Source: Candidatus Binataceae bacterium (GTDB lineage Bacteria; Desulfobacterota; Binatia; Binatales; Binataceae). Taken from it: 50,556 bases of DNA. Within the stretch, counting starts at the first letter, position 1. Every line of letters starts with the position of its first letter. The stretch spans positions 1-50,556 of the forward strand of contig JASHPB010000306.1 in the NCBI GenBank assembly GCA_030038355.1. Direction: 5' to 3'. Of the stretch, positions 1 through 7,728 are shown in pieces. A program made the position numbers and the translations under genes. The notes under the pieces are model-generated. The model did no database searches. It saw only the letters and a list, made by a program, of their open reading frames with translations, and was not told the origin of the DNA.

Positions 1-152
1 GAATGGCGTGAGAAGCAAAGTCCCGGCGCTAACGGGTAAAGCGTTTCTCACCACTTTGGGTAGCATGAAGAGAATGAGCGACGATCGATCGCCGCTCTTC
101 TTGGTGTTCCTTGTTGTTTCTGACTTGGTGATCTTGGTGTCTGCCCTCTTCG
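1..152. other. Non-coding flank downstream of ilvB
   Basis: This lies downstream of the acetolactate synthase gene on the minus strand. In the common ilvB-ilvN layout the small regulatory subunit would begin about here, but no minus-strand reading frame resembling an ACT-domain protein starts in these bases. The longest minus-strand start (ATG at 66) runs off the window edge after about 22 unremarkable codons. Either ilvN lies further out or this copy has no adjacent small subunit. Confidence 0.5.
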
Positions 153-1853
153 CTAGGCGAACAGCATCTCGGACATCGAGCCGCCCGGCGGGATCATGGG
201 CATCACCGCTTCTTCCTTCGGGATAACGACGTCGATCAGCACGGGACCCGGTGTCGCGAAGGCTTCCTTCATCGTCGCGACGAGGTCCTTGGATTTCTCA
301 ACGCGAAAGCCGTGCGCGCCGTAGGCCTCGGCGAGTTTGACGAAGTTCGGTACCGACATCGCGGAATACGAATAGCGCTCCTGGTAGAACTTCTCCTGCC
401 ACTGCCGGACCATCCCGAGGAAATAGTTGTTCAGGATGATCACCTTGATATCGACGCCATACTGAACCGCGGTGCCGAGCTCCTGGATATTCATCTGGAT
501 CGAGCCGTCACCCGAGACCACGATCACGGGCTTGTCCGGCGCGGCGAACTTGGCGCCGATTCCGGCGGGCAAGCCGTAGCCCATCGTGCCGAGACCGCCC
601 GAGGTCAGCCACGCGCGCGGATTCTCGAAGGGGAAGAGCTGCGCCACCCACATCTGATGCTGCCCCACGTCGGTCGCGACGATACAGTCGCCCTTGGTGA
701 GGTTGTACATTTCCTCGATCACGTCGAGCGGCGACACGGTCTCGCGCTCCTTGCCGTTGCGCTCGTAGAGCGGCCGCTCCTTCTGCCACTGCATAATCTG
801 CTGATGCCACTTGTTCCACTCGGCGCGCCGCTGGCCGATACTCTCGCGGCTCTTGATCTGCACCAGCATGTCCGCGAGCACCGACTTGATGTCACCGACG
901 ATCGGGATGTGCACCTTCACGTTCTTCGAGATCGAGGACGGATCGATATCCATGTGGATGATCGTCTCGGCCTTCGGCGCGAAGTCGGCGATCCTGCCGG
1001 TCACGCGATCGTCGAAGCGCGCGCCGACAGCGACCAGGCAGTCGGTGTTCACGACTGCCGTGTTGGTACCATATGAGCCGTGCATGCCGAGCATCCCGAG
1101 CCGGAGGGAATCCGATGCGGGCATCGAGCCGAGGCCCATCAGCGTCTCCGTCACCGGAATACCGAGGCCTTTGACCAGCTCGCGCAGCTCCGGCGCCGCC
1201 CCGGACCATTGCACCCCGCCGCCGACATAGAAGAGCGGGCGCAAGCTTTTTTCGATCGCCTCGATGGCGCGTTCAATCTGCCGCGGATTGCCTCTGATCG
1301 TTGGCCGGTAGCTGCGCAGCACCACGTTGTCGGGATATTTGAACAGATGCTCCGCCTGCTGCACGTCGCGGGGCAGATCGACGACTACCGGGCCGGGGCG
1401 TCCGGTGCCGGCGATATAGAAAGCCTCTTTGATCGTTCGCGCGACATCTTTGACGTTCTTGACCAGGAAATTGTGCTTGGTGCAGGGACGCGTGATACCG
1501 ACGAAGTCGGCCTCCTGGAATGCGTCGTTACCGATAAGCGAGGTAGGAACCTGCCCCGACAGCACGACCATCGGAGTTGAATCCATGTAGGCATCGGCAA
1601 TGCCGGTCACAGCGTTGGTCGCGCCCGGACCCGAGGTGACGATCACTACGCCCGGGCGGCCACTGACGCGCGCATAGCCCTCGGCCATGTGCGTCGCGCC
1701 CTGCTCATGGCGCACCAGTACGTGCTTCAGTTTGGAATCGAGCAGCGCGTCGTAAGTGGGCAATATAGCGCCGCCAGGATAGCCAAAGACGACTTCGACG
1801 CCCTCAGCTATCAGACTTTCGATGATAATTTGCGAACCCTTAATTTTCTTCAT
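153..1853 (-). CDS. ilvB: Acetolactate synthase large subunit
   Basis: This is a 566-residue thiamine-diphosphate enzyme. It condenses two pyruvates to acetolactate, or pyruvate with 2-oxobutyrate, the first common step of valine, leucine and isoleucine synthesis in the cytosol. The N-terminal pyrimidine-binding domain shows FGYPGGAILP (residues 23-32) and the catalytic glutamate E50 in RHEQGATHMAEGYAR. The middle domain is FAD-binding like. The C-terminal domain has the diphosphate/Mg motif from GDG (448-450) to NN (475-476). Length and motif order match full catalytic subunits. The start MKKIKGSQ fits the family, although its Shine-Dalgarno sequence is weak. A catabolic AlsS or other TPP carboligase is possible, but the QMNIQELGTA segment is typical of biosynthetic IlvB. 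No ilvN or ilvC is adjacent within the window. Confidence 0.95.
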   Translation of the reverse strand: MKKIKGSQIIIESLIAEGVEVVFGYPGGAILPTYDALLDSKLKHVLVRHEQGATHMAEGYARVSGRPGVVIVTSGPGATNAVTGIADAYMDSTPMVVLSGQVPTSLIGNDAFQEADFVGITRPCTKHNFLVKNVKDVARTIKEAFYIAGTGRPGPVVVDLPRDVQQAEHLFKYPDNVVLRSYRPTIRGNPRQIERAIEAIEKSLRPLFYVGGGVQWSGAAPELRELVKGLGIPVTETLMGLGSMPASDSLRLGMLGMHGSYGTNTAVVNTDCLVAVGARFDDRVTGRIADFAPKAETIIHMDIDPSSISKNVKVHIPIVGDIKSVLADMLVQIKSRESIGQRRAEWNKWHQQIMQWQKERPLYERNGKERETVSPLDVIEEMYNLTKGDCIVATDVGQHQMWVAQLFPFENPRAWLTSGGLGTMGYGLPAGIGAKFAAPDKPVIVVSGDGSIQMNIQELGTAVQYGVDIKVIILNNYFLGMVRQWQEKFYQERYSYSAMSVPNFVKLAEAYGAHGFRVEKSKDLVATMKEAFATPGPVLIDVVIPKEEAVMPMIPPGGSMSEMLFA

Positions 1854-1982
1854 CTGACACTTAAGTGCGTCTAGGGTATATCAGCGTAGGCGTGCCGTAC
1901 AACGATTGGTTCCGTGCGTTCAAACCTGAAAGCTGGATAAGCTTGAAAAGTGAAAATTTTCGTTTTCTCGCGGGCGAAAGTG

Positions 1983-2474
1983 ATGCACTTTCAATCTCGA
2001 CGAGACCTTCGCCTTCTTTTCCGATCCGCGTAATCTTGAGCTTCTTACGCCTTCGTTTCTGCATTTCCAATTCCGGCGGGAACCGCCTTCGAAGATCGCA
2101 CCCGGAACAACCCTCGAGTATCGCCTCCGACTGTACGGCGTAGCGATAAATTGGCGGACGCGGATCGAAAGCGTCGAACCGCCGCGCAAGTTCGTCGACG
2201 TCCAGGACAAAGGCCCATACGCATTATGGCGGCACAGGCATACGTTCTGCGACCTCGGCGGAACCCGCACCGAGCTGACCGATCGCGTCGAGTATGCTGT
2301 GCCGTTCGGAATCGTCGGGAAGTTGGCGAATCGATAAAGTCGTGCGGCCAAGCCTGCGCGAGATTTTTGATTATCAGCCGAGCGAGCTCGCGCCGCCGCT
2401 CGGCGCAATTCGAGATCGCGACCATCAAGGCGCTCGCGATCTTCGGCAAGTTGATCGAGAATACACGGCGCAAT
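1983..2474 (+). pseudogene. Frameshifted SRPBCC (START-like) family gene
   Basis: Between ilvB and the CoA transferase, translation in the frame of 1999 gives a convincing SRPBCC ligand-binding protein: FAFFSDPRNLELLTPSFLHF, then TTLEYRLRLYGVAINWRTRI, PPRKFVDVQDKGPYALWRH, HTFCDLGGTRTELTDRVEY and AVPFGIVGKLANR. That frame has no ATG, GTG or TTG start before the conserved FFSDP motif. The only plausible start, ATG 1983, lies in another frame. The frame ends at TAA 2335-2337, yet the expected next segment (VVRPSLREIFDY) continues after one extra base. The two shifts (near 1985-2005 and 2335) argue for a decayed gene or an error-rich copy. The remnant reaches the start of the CoA transferase, with which it may once have formed an operon. 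The family is clear; its original ligand is not. Confidence 0.72.
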
Positions 2475-3645
2475 GAGTGCGCTACCGCTCGAACGATTTC
2501 GCGTCGTCGACCTGACTCGAGTGCGTGCCGGCCCGACTGCAGTGCGCCAGCTTGCCGATTGGGGCGCGCAAGTGATCAAGGTCGAGATGCCCGACCCGAG
2601 CCAGAGCCTCGGCGGGCCGCGCCACGGCTCCGATTTCCAGAACTTGCATCGCAACAAGCGGAGCATCGCGCTCGATCTGAAGTCGCCCGAGCATCGCGAA
2701 GTCCTGATGCGCCTGGTCGAGCGCGCCGACGTGCTGGTCGAGAATTATCGTCCTGACGTCAAGCATCGCCTCGGCATCGACTACGAAACGCTGCGCAAGA
2801 TCAACCCGCGCCTGGTCTATGCAAGCATCTCGGGCTTCGGCCAGGACGGACCCTACAGAGACCGTCCAGGCGTCGATCAGATCGCGCAAGGAATGGGCGG
2901 GCTGATGTCCATCACGGGCTTGCCGGGGCAGGGTCCCGTGCGCGCAGGAATCGCAGTCGCCGACGTGACTGCTGGTCTCTATTGCGCGCTGGGAATCCTC
3001 ACCGCCCTGCTCGGCCGCGAGGTCTCGGGCGAAGGCCAATGGGTGCAGACTTCACTCCTGCAAGCCCAGGTCGCGATTCTCGATTTTCAGGCCACGCGAT
3101 GGCTGATGGACCGCCAAGTGCCCCCGCAAGCCGGCAACGATCATCCAACCGCGATTCCAACCGGCGTCTTTCCAACTTTGGACGGCTACATCAACCTGGC
3201 CGCCGCGGGGCAATCAATCTACGAGCGCTTCTGCAGGGCGGTCGGCGCTGAACGACTCATCACGGACGAGCGATTTCGAAGCGACGGAAGGCGATCAAGG
3301 AATCGCGTCGAGTTGAATGCCGAGATCGCGCAAATCATGAAGACCAACTCGAGCGAGCACTGGGTGCGCTTGCTGAACGAGGCTGGCGTGCCATGCGGCC
3401 CGATCAACACGATCGACAAGGTGTTCGCCGACCCTCAGGTGGCACATCTCAAGCTGGCGCAGCCCGTGGAGCATCCGAAGCTCGGCACGATCCGGCTCGT
3501 GGGACAGCCGTTCCAGCTGTCGGGCGTGGAGCACAAGCTTCGCTCGGCCGCTCCGGAAGCAGGCGAGCATAGTGAGGAAATCCTGCGCGAACTCGGCTAT
3601 GACGCCGCCGCGATCGCGCGATTGAGGAACCGGTCGGGAAGCTGA
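2473..3645 (+). CDS. CaiB/BaiF (family III) CoA transferase
   Basis: This 390-residue protein belongs to the family III CoA transferases, which move CoA between carboxylic acids through an aspartyl-CoA thioester; the superfamily also includes alpha-methylacyl-CoA racemase. Visible family features are the N-terminal RVVDLTRVRAGPTAVRQLAD, GAQVIKVEMP (32-40), NKRSIALDLK (61-70), VENYRPDV (89-96), SGFGQDGPYRDRPGVDQIAQ and the probable catalytic aspartate D164 in IAVADVTAGLY. The C-terminal GVPCGPINT motif is also typical. The substrate cannot be read from the sequence; a racemase is an alternative. The start ATG 2473 overlaps the end of the SRPBCC remnant and has no strong Shine-Dalgarno sequence, consistent with former coupling to an upstream gene. 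It is convergent with the next minus-strand gene. Confidence 0.9.
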   Translation: MSALPLERFRVVDLTRVRAGPTAVRQLADWGAQVIKVEMPDPSQSLGGPRHGSDFQNLHRNKRSIALDLKSPEHREVLMRLVERADVLVENYRPDVKHRLGIDYETLRKINPRLVYASISGFGQDGPYRDRPGVDQIAQGMGGLMSITGLPGQGPVRAGIAVADVTAGLYCALGILTALLGREVSGEGQWVQTSLLQAQVAILDFQATRWLMDRQVPPQAGNDHPTAIPTGVFPTLDGYINLAAAGQSIYERFCRAVGAERLITDERFRSDGRRSRNRVELNAEIAQIMKTNSSEHWVRLLNEAGVPCGPINTIDKVFADPQVAHLKLAQPVEHPKLGTIRLVGQPFQLSGVEHKLRSAAPEAGEHSEEILRELGYDAAAIARLRNRSGS

Positions 3646-3652
3646 GGTCGTT

Positions 3653-3668
3653 ACTCTCAGCTGAGAGT
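3653..3668. repeat. Perfect 16-base palindrome after the CoA transferase gene
   Basis: ACTCTCAGCTGAGAGT is its own reverse complement and begins eight bases after the stop codon of the CoA transferase gene. It could form a hairpin with a minimal loop or be a dimeric protein site. No T-run follows, so it is not a textbook terminator. The rest of the gap up to 3874 shows no gene. Confidence 0.5.
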
Positions 3669-3874
3669 TTGGAAACATCGAGTGGCGTCCGATGATCCCT
3701 TGCCGATGCGGGAAGGGCGAAGAGGGTTAGCTTGCTTTTTTGCTGCTGAGACCGCAAAGCAGCCGTAAAGAATCAGCTAAGCGACCTAACTCCGAACCGC
3801 TTCCCGCGAAGGGGTGTCCAACGGCTCGCCCTTCGTTGTAGATGTCAGCTGCGGGCCGAATTTTTTCGCAATTC

Positions 3875-4339
3875 TCAATAGTGGGAGGGTGGCTGGAAAA
3901 CACCGCCGCCAACCTGGGTATCCACCACCTCGAAGGTATGATCGAGCGGCGCGTACATGCCTTTCACGGTAAGAGTTTGACCGGGCTCCAGCTTTTCGAA
4001 CACATCGGAGTTCGCACCCTGCGTCTGGAAGTTCGGGCGGTACTGCTCCACCTGCTGCCAGATATCTATCCAATGGACTATCTGGCGCGGGTCGTCGACG
4101 TACGCGTCCTTGAGGATAAACCGAAAGGTCTTGTTTTTAACGCCGAACGAAACGACCTGCTGGTCGCCATAGGTCTGCCCCGGGGCGGGCTTGGTGACGA
4201 TGATCGTCGTAGGTAACGGCGGACCCATCGCCATCATCTGCGCGCCCACGGCTGCAACAAAAACCAAGAGCGGGACAATCGCCGCCGTGGCGACAACGTA
4301 GATGCGGGATCTGCCGGTCGAAGCTATCTTGCTTTCCAC
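3875..4339 (-). CDS. Small membrane-anchored or exported protein, unknown function
   Basis: I do not recognise a family for this 154-residue protein. The N-terminus has a basic stretch (MESKIASTGRSR) and one hydrophobic segment (about residues 13-33), so it is either anchored in the inner membrane or exported. The remainder looks like a compact extracytoplasmic beta domain of about 115 residues, with repeated Val/Thr strands (PTTIIVTKPAPGQ, EPGQTLTVKGMYAP, HTFEVVDTQVGGG). There is no cysteine and no lipobox. It is divergent from the DUF1329 gene, with 177 bases between the two starts holding an inverted repeat, so the pair may share control. Codon usage looks like that of its neighbours. Confidence 0.75.
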   Translation of the reverse strand: MESKIASTGRSRIYVVATAAIVPLLVFVAAVGAQMMAMGPPLPTTIIVTKPAPGQTYGDQQVVSFGVKNKTFRFILKDAYVDDPRQIVHWIDIWQQVEQYRPNFQTQGANSDVFEKLEPGQTLTVKGMYAPLDHTFEVVDTQVGGGVFQPPSHY

Positions 4340-4447
4340 TTGGAGAGACTCCGTTCCACATCATAGAGGCGCGCCGTGGCGGCGACAACCGGGAGTTTCT
4401 GCGGCAGCCTAACAGGCGTAAGATGGCGCGAACGGACTTTCGAAATT

Positions 4448-4466
4448 TGTCTGTATATGCTAGACA
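4448..4466. promoter_or_regulatory. Inverted repeat in divergent promoter region
   Basis: TGTCT and AGACA are perfect inverted arms separated by nine bases (4448-4452 and 4462-4466), lying between the divergent starts at 4339 and 4517. A TATGCT hexamer (4456-4461) between the arms resembles a -10 element for the plus-strand gene, but no good -35 is seen. Size and placement suit a TetR-like operator; this is inference only. Confidence 0.35.
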
Positions 4467-4505
4467 GATGGCGCAGCCGGCCGGCATCGGGGCCAGCCGA
4501 ACCCT

Positions 4506-4510
4506 GGAGG
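4506..4510 (+). promoter_or_regulatory. Ribosome binding site that fixes the DUF1329 start
   Basis: GGAGG lies six bases before ATG 4517. The reading frame stays open upstream to 4376, but only ATG 4517 has a ribosome binding site and is followed at once by a signal peptide. Confidence 0.8.
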
Positions 4511-4516
4511 ATCACT

Positions 4517-5857
4517 ATGCGGTCGATTTTCACGACTCTCGCTACGGTCGCGGCCTTGGCGACGCTGCCGTTAACGCCGGGCGCGCTGGCCCAGGTCAAG
4601 CCGGGCGACGATATCACCAAGACCGACGCCGGCAAGGTGCAGAGCCTGCTGAGTCCGGGTAACTTCCTGCTCGTGCAGAAGGGCATGGAGCTCAAGATCG
4701 TGCCGACGGAGAAGCTCGAATGGCCGCCGCCCTTCAAAACCGCGACCGAAAAGTACTCGCCGCAGGTCCAGCTCGCGGCCGACGGCACGCTGAAGAACTA
4801 CGTCGCCGGGCAGCCCTTCCCGCTGCTCGACCCCAACGACCCCAACGTCGCGACAAAAATCATGTGGAACTTCAGCTTCCGCCCGCTCTACAGCGACGAT
4901 ATCGACATGCGTTATCCCGAGGTCGCGAGTTTCGGCGCCGAATCCAACGGCAACCCGCTGAGCTTCTTCACCGTCGGACACTTCGCTTTCTACAACAACG
5001 TCGGGCGTATCGAGGTGCCACCGACCCCGACCGATCCTGATGCTGCCGCCAGCGGGTTGCGCTACCGCTTCGCGTTCTATCCGTTCCTCGAACCGTCGTC
5101 GTTGCGCGGCTACGGGATGGTGCGCATGCGCCATATCGACCCGAAACTCGAGGACAATGTGTGGGTGTTCAATCCGCTGTCGCGGCGGCTCCGGCGTCAG
5201 TCGGCTGAGATTCTATCTGATGCAATCGGCGCCTTGCCCGGGTTCGGCGGCTCAGGCGGCAGCAATTACGGTGGCGGCGCCAGCAGCTCCGCCGGCTCCG
5301 CCTACGTCAACACCCTCGACCCCGATTCGTATTTCGGCTTCTCCGCCAAGATCGAGGACTTCACCTACAAGTACCTGGGCGAGAAGGAGATGCTCGCGTG
5401 CGTGCACGCCGCCAACTCGCCCGAGCAGCCCTGTCCGACTGACGGCGGCAAGACGATTTGCCCCGAGAACTGGGAGATGCGCCATCTGTACGTCGTCGAG
5501 GCGGACGTGAAGCCCGGCAACGATCTCTCGATTCCCAGGCGAATTCTTTACCTCGATTCCGAGGGTTGGTTTATCACCGCGTCAGATCAGTACGATCGCC
5601 AGGGCAAGCTGTGGAAGACGATCGCGACCTTCGACGCCTACCGCGATCGGCCGGTGCCTGACGCGAAGGTCGCGGTCTACCCGTACAAGCGAATGTTCCA
5701 GCTCGGCCTCGTCGATTACGACGTGCAGAGCAACTACAGTTCAGTCGTGTACATGCCGGGCGCCACTTCGCCCGATCGCGAGTGCTGGTACATAGATATG
5801 GGCACGGTGGACAACGCTTTCTTCACGCCGGTGGCGCTGGAGCGCGCCGGCCACTGA
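4517..5857 (+). CDS. DUF1329 family exported protein
   Basis: This 446-residue protein has a clear signal peptide (MRSIFTTLATVAALATLPLT, cleavage near residue 25 after ALA). The mature part fits DUF1329, a family of secreted or outer-membrane-associated proteins related in fold to lipoprotein carriers such as LolA/LolB. Diagnostic segments are KPGDDITKTDAGKVQSLLSP near the mature N-terminus, MRYPEVASFG in the middle, MRHIDPKLEDNVWVFNPLSR, and the C-terminal RRILYLDSEGWFITASDQYD followed by GKLWKTIATFDAYR. A Gly/Ser-rich loop (about 235-260) and a cysteine-containing loop (CVHAANSPEQPC) are present. DUF1329 genes often sit near RND exporters or hydrophobic-compound catabolism genes; here the neighbours are other envelope proteins. 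The precise role is unknown. Transcription ends at a strong hairpin shared with the convergent VWA-FHA gene. Confidence 0.85.
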   Translation: MRSIFTTLATVAALATLPLTPGALAQVKPGDDITKTDAGKVQSLLSPGNFLLVQKGMELKIVPTEKLEWPPPFKTATEKYSPQVQLAADGTLKNYVAGQPFPLLDPNDPNVATKIMWNFSFRPLYSDDIDMRYPEVASFGAESNGNPLSFFTVGHFAFYNNVGRIEVPPTPTDPDAAASGLRYRFAFYPFLEPSSLRGYGMVRMRHIDPKLEDNVWVFNPLSRRLRRQSAEILSDAIGALPGFGGSGGSNYGGGASSSAGSAYVNTLDPDSYFGFSAKIEDFTYKYLGEKEMLACVHAANSPEQPCPTDGGKTICPENWEMRHLYVVEADVKPGNDLSIPRRILYLDSEGWFITASDQYDRQGKLWKTIATFDAYRDRPVPDAKVAVYPYKRMFQLGLVDYDVQSNYSSVVYMPGATSPDRECWYIDMGTVDNAFFTPVALERAGH

Positions 5858-5894
5858 CGCCATCGAAGCAATTTGACGCAAGCGCAATTGAGCA

Positions 5895-5924
5895 AAACGC
5901 CGAGGCTCTGCAGCCGCGGCGTTT
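5895..5924. terminator. Bidirectional terminator between convergent genes
   Basis: The stem AAACGCCG (5895-5902) pairs with CGGCGTTT (5917-5924). Inside it, after one A/G mismatch, GGCT pairs with AGCC around a four-base loop. The A-run before and T-run after the stem give a U-tract in both directions. It sits in the 79-base gap between the converging DUF1329 and VWA-FHA genes. Confidence 0.8.
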
Positions 5925-5936
5925 CGTCATCCTCGC

Positions 5937-7595
5937 TTACAACTGCAGCAGAAAGCGGATGTCGCCGAAGCGGACCTGGCTGCCGGGACTGACAAACACC
6001 GAGCCCTGCACCTTGCGCTCGTCGACGTAGCTACCGTTGGTCGAGCCGAGATCCATCAGCTCGAAACCGCCGTTACGGCGCATCAGGCGCGCATGCGCGC
6101 GCGACACACTCGCGTGCGGGATGACGACGTCGTTGTCCTCGCCGCGGCCGAGCGTGACCTCATCCTTGAGCAGCGCGTATTCCGACGGAAGCGGCGCTAC
6201 TGGATTCACCGTCACGAGGCGCGCGCCCTGGCTCATACCCACCCCAGGCGGCGCCGTCACTAAAGCTGCCTGCGAAGAGCGCGCCTGCGCTTGCGCGGCG
6301 GCCGAACGCACCGTCCGCACCGCCTGCTGCATCATCGCCGAGGGAGGAGGCGCCTTGGCCTGCGCCTCTACGATGGCCTGCAGCTCCTCCTTCGAGACGC
6401 CGAATCGCGCCTGCGAGAGAGCGAACAAGAGGAGCAAGGCCAATAGCGGAACCGCGCCGTTCCACCAATTGAACGACAACTGGCGAAGTCCGGTGCCCGA
6501 GGCATTCTCTTCGCCGCTCGCTCCTCCCTCCGGGACATTGATAGCCGCGCCGCCGACGCCGCGCACCTGGTAGGACGTGCTCGCGTCGCCGTCCTGGCCG
6601 TTGTAGTCGATCTTCAACTCCACGCCTCGATTGGTGCCGTCCTCGATCGGCCGCGGCGTTTGATAGGTCAGCGAATATTCAGTCGCGATCGAATGGCCGA
6701 TTTCGCGCACCAACTCGGGGAAGCGGCCTTCTTCGGTGATGATGTTGTAGGAGCGGCCGTGCGTCGCGTCGACGATTTCCTCATACTCGGGCGCGATGAA
6801 GGGCGGTGGAACGACGGCGTAGAGAGTCAGACCGTTCTTCTTGAGCGTGGCTGCGACGTCGTCACCGGTCAGGTTGGTGACATCGGCGTTCTTGTCCTTG
6901 TGGTGATCCCAGTAGGCCTGGTCGTGCTGCGTGAACGCGGAGCCATCACCCTTATGATGCGGCGGAGCGTCGGTCACGATGATTATGATGCCCTCAGCTT
7001 CGGGCCGGAACGGAAAACTGGCCGCGTAGGTCAAAGCATCGAGCTGATCTTCCGGGATATCGCCGCCACCGCCTGCGTGCAGGCTCCCGACCCAATCGGT
7101 GAACTGCTTCACATCGGAAGTCATCGTGTTGCGGTAAGCGCAATTGCAGTCCGGATATTCCGAAACGACGTAATCCTCGAAGGTGACGAGTCCGAGGCGG
7201 TAGTCGCGATTGTTGGAGGCGAGGTCCTGCGCGAACGCGATCACGTTCTGTTTCACCGCGTCGATATACGGCTGCATCGATTCGGTGATATCGAGCACGA
7301 ACACAATGTCGACCGGACGGCCCTGGCCGACGCCGCGAAAGTCGACGATCTTGGCGAGCTTGCCGTCTTCGTAAACCTTGACGTTATCGGGCCGGAGATT
7401 GCCGACCGGGTTGCCGTTCTGATCGGTGAGGCCGAAATCGAGCTGCACGCCACCATCGTTGTCGAAATGCTCGAGACCGGGGTTGCCGACCGTAACCTTG
7501 AGATCCGCGCGCGCGGGAGTTGCCGCAAATGCCAATGCTGCCGATATCAGAATGGCGAGGGTGATCTTGTGGACGCCTTGAAAAGCGGCTTTCAT
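5937..7595 (-). CDS. Membrane protein with extracytoplasmic VWA and cytoplasmic FHA domain
   Basis: The protein has 552 residues from ATG 7595, chosen because GGGGAT stands just upstream and the first 30 residues form a signal peptide or anchor (ITLAILISAALAFAATPARA). A beta domain (31-95) precedes a von Willebrand A domain (about 95-300) with MIDAS residues D102, T104, S106 (DITES) and a later Asp at 209 (IIVTDAPPHH); Thr in place of the first MIDAS Ser is common in bacteria. One transmembrane helix (377-396) follows, then an Ala/Gln-rich linker and a C-terminal FHA domain (about 478-552) with GRGEDNDVVI, HASVSRAHARL and LGSTNGSYV, including the Arg, Ser, His and Asn expected for phosphothreonine binding. 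The predicted topology puts VWA outside and FHA inside. It is divergent from the exported-protein operon at 7729, with 133 bases between. No kinase or phosphatase gene is in the window. Confidence 0.9.
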   Translation of the reverse strand: MKAAFQGVHKITLAILISAALAFAATPARADLKVTVGNPGLEHFDNDGGVQLDFGLTDQNGNPVGNLRPDNVKVYEDGKLAKIVDFRGVGQGRPVDIVFVLDITESMQPYIDAVKQNVIAFAQDLASNNRDYRLGLVTFEDYVVSEYPDCNCAYRNTMTSDVKQFTDWVGSLHAGGGGDIPEDQLDALTYAASFPFRPEAEGIIIIVTDAPPHHKGDGSAFTQHDQAYWDHHKDKNADVTNLTGDDVAATLKKNGLTLYAVVPPPFIAPEYEEIVDATHGRSYNIITEEGRFPELVREIGHSIATEYSLTYQTPRPIEDGTNRGVELKIDYNGQDGDASTSYQVRGVGGAAINVPEGGASGEENASGTGLRQLSFNWWNGAVPLLALLLLFALSQARFGVSKEELQAIVEAQAKAPPPSAMMQQAVRTVRSAAAQAQARSSQAALVTAPPGVGMSQGARLVTVNPVAPLPSEYALLKDEVTLGRGEDNDVVIPHASVSRAHARLMRRNGGFELMDLGSTNGSYVDERKVQGSVFVSPGSQVRFGDIRFLLQL

Positions 7596-7728
7596 GTATC
7601 CCCAATGATTCTTCGGATCGCAACCCCCTTTAGTCAAGATACGTCATCCTCTGGCAGAGAGTTTCTTGCCTTCTCATCCCTCTTAGGTTATCCCAATCGC
7701 TAACCAAAATTTTCTCCATCTGGAATTC

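Noticed and set aside
1920..2666. Minus-strand open frame of 248 codons between ilvB and the CoA transferase
   Set aside because: It is antisense to the SRPBCC remnant and the CoA transferase start, and reads as Arg/Ser-rich noise.
6660..7703. Plus-strand open frame of 347 codons over the VWA-FHA gene
   Set aside because: It is the complementary shadow of the VWA-FHA coding sequence, with no recognisable motif or ribosome site.
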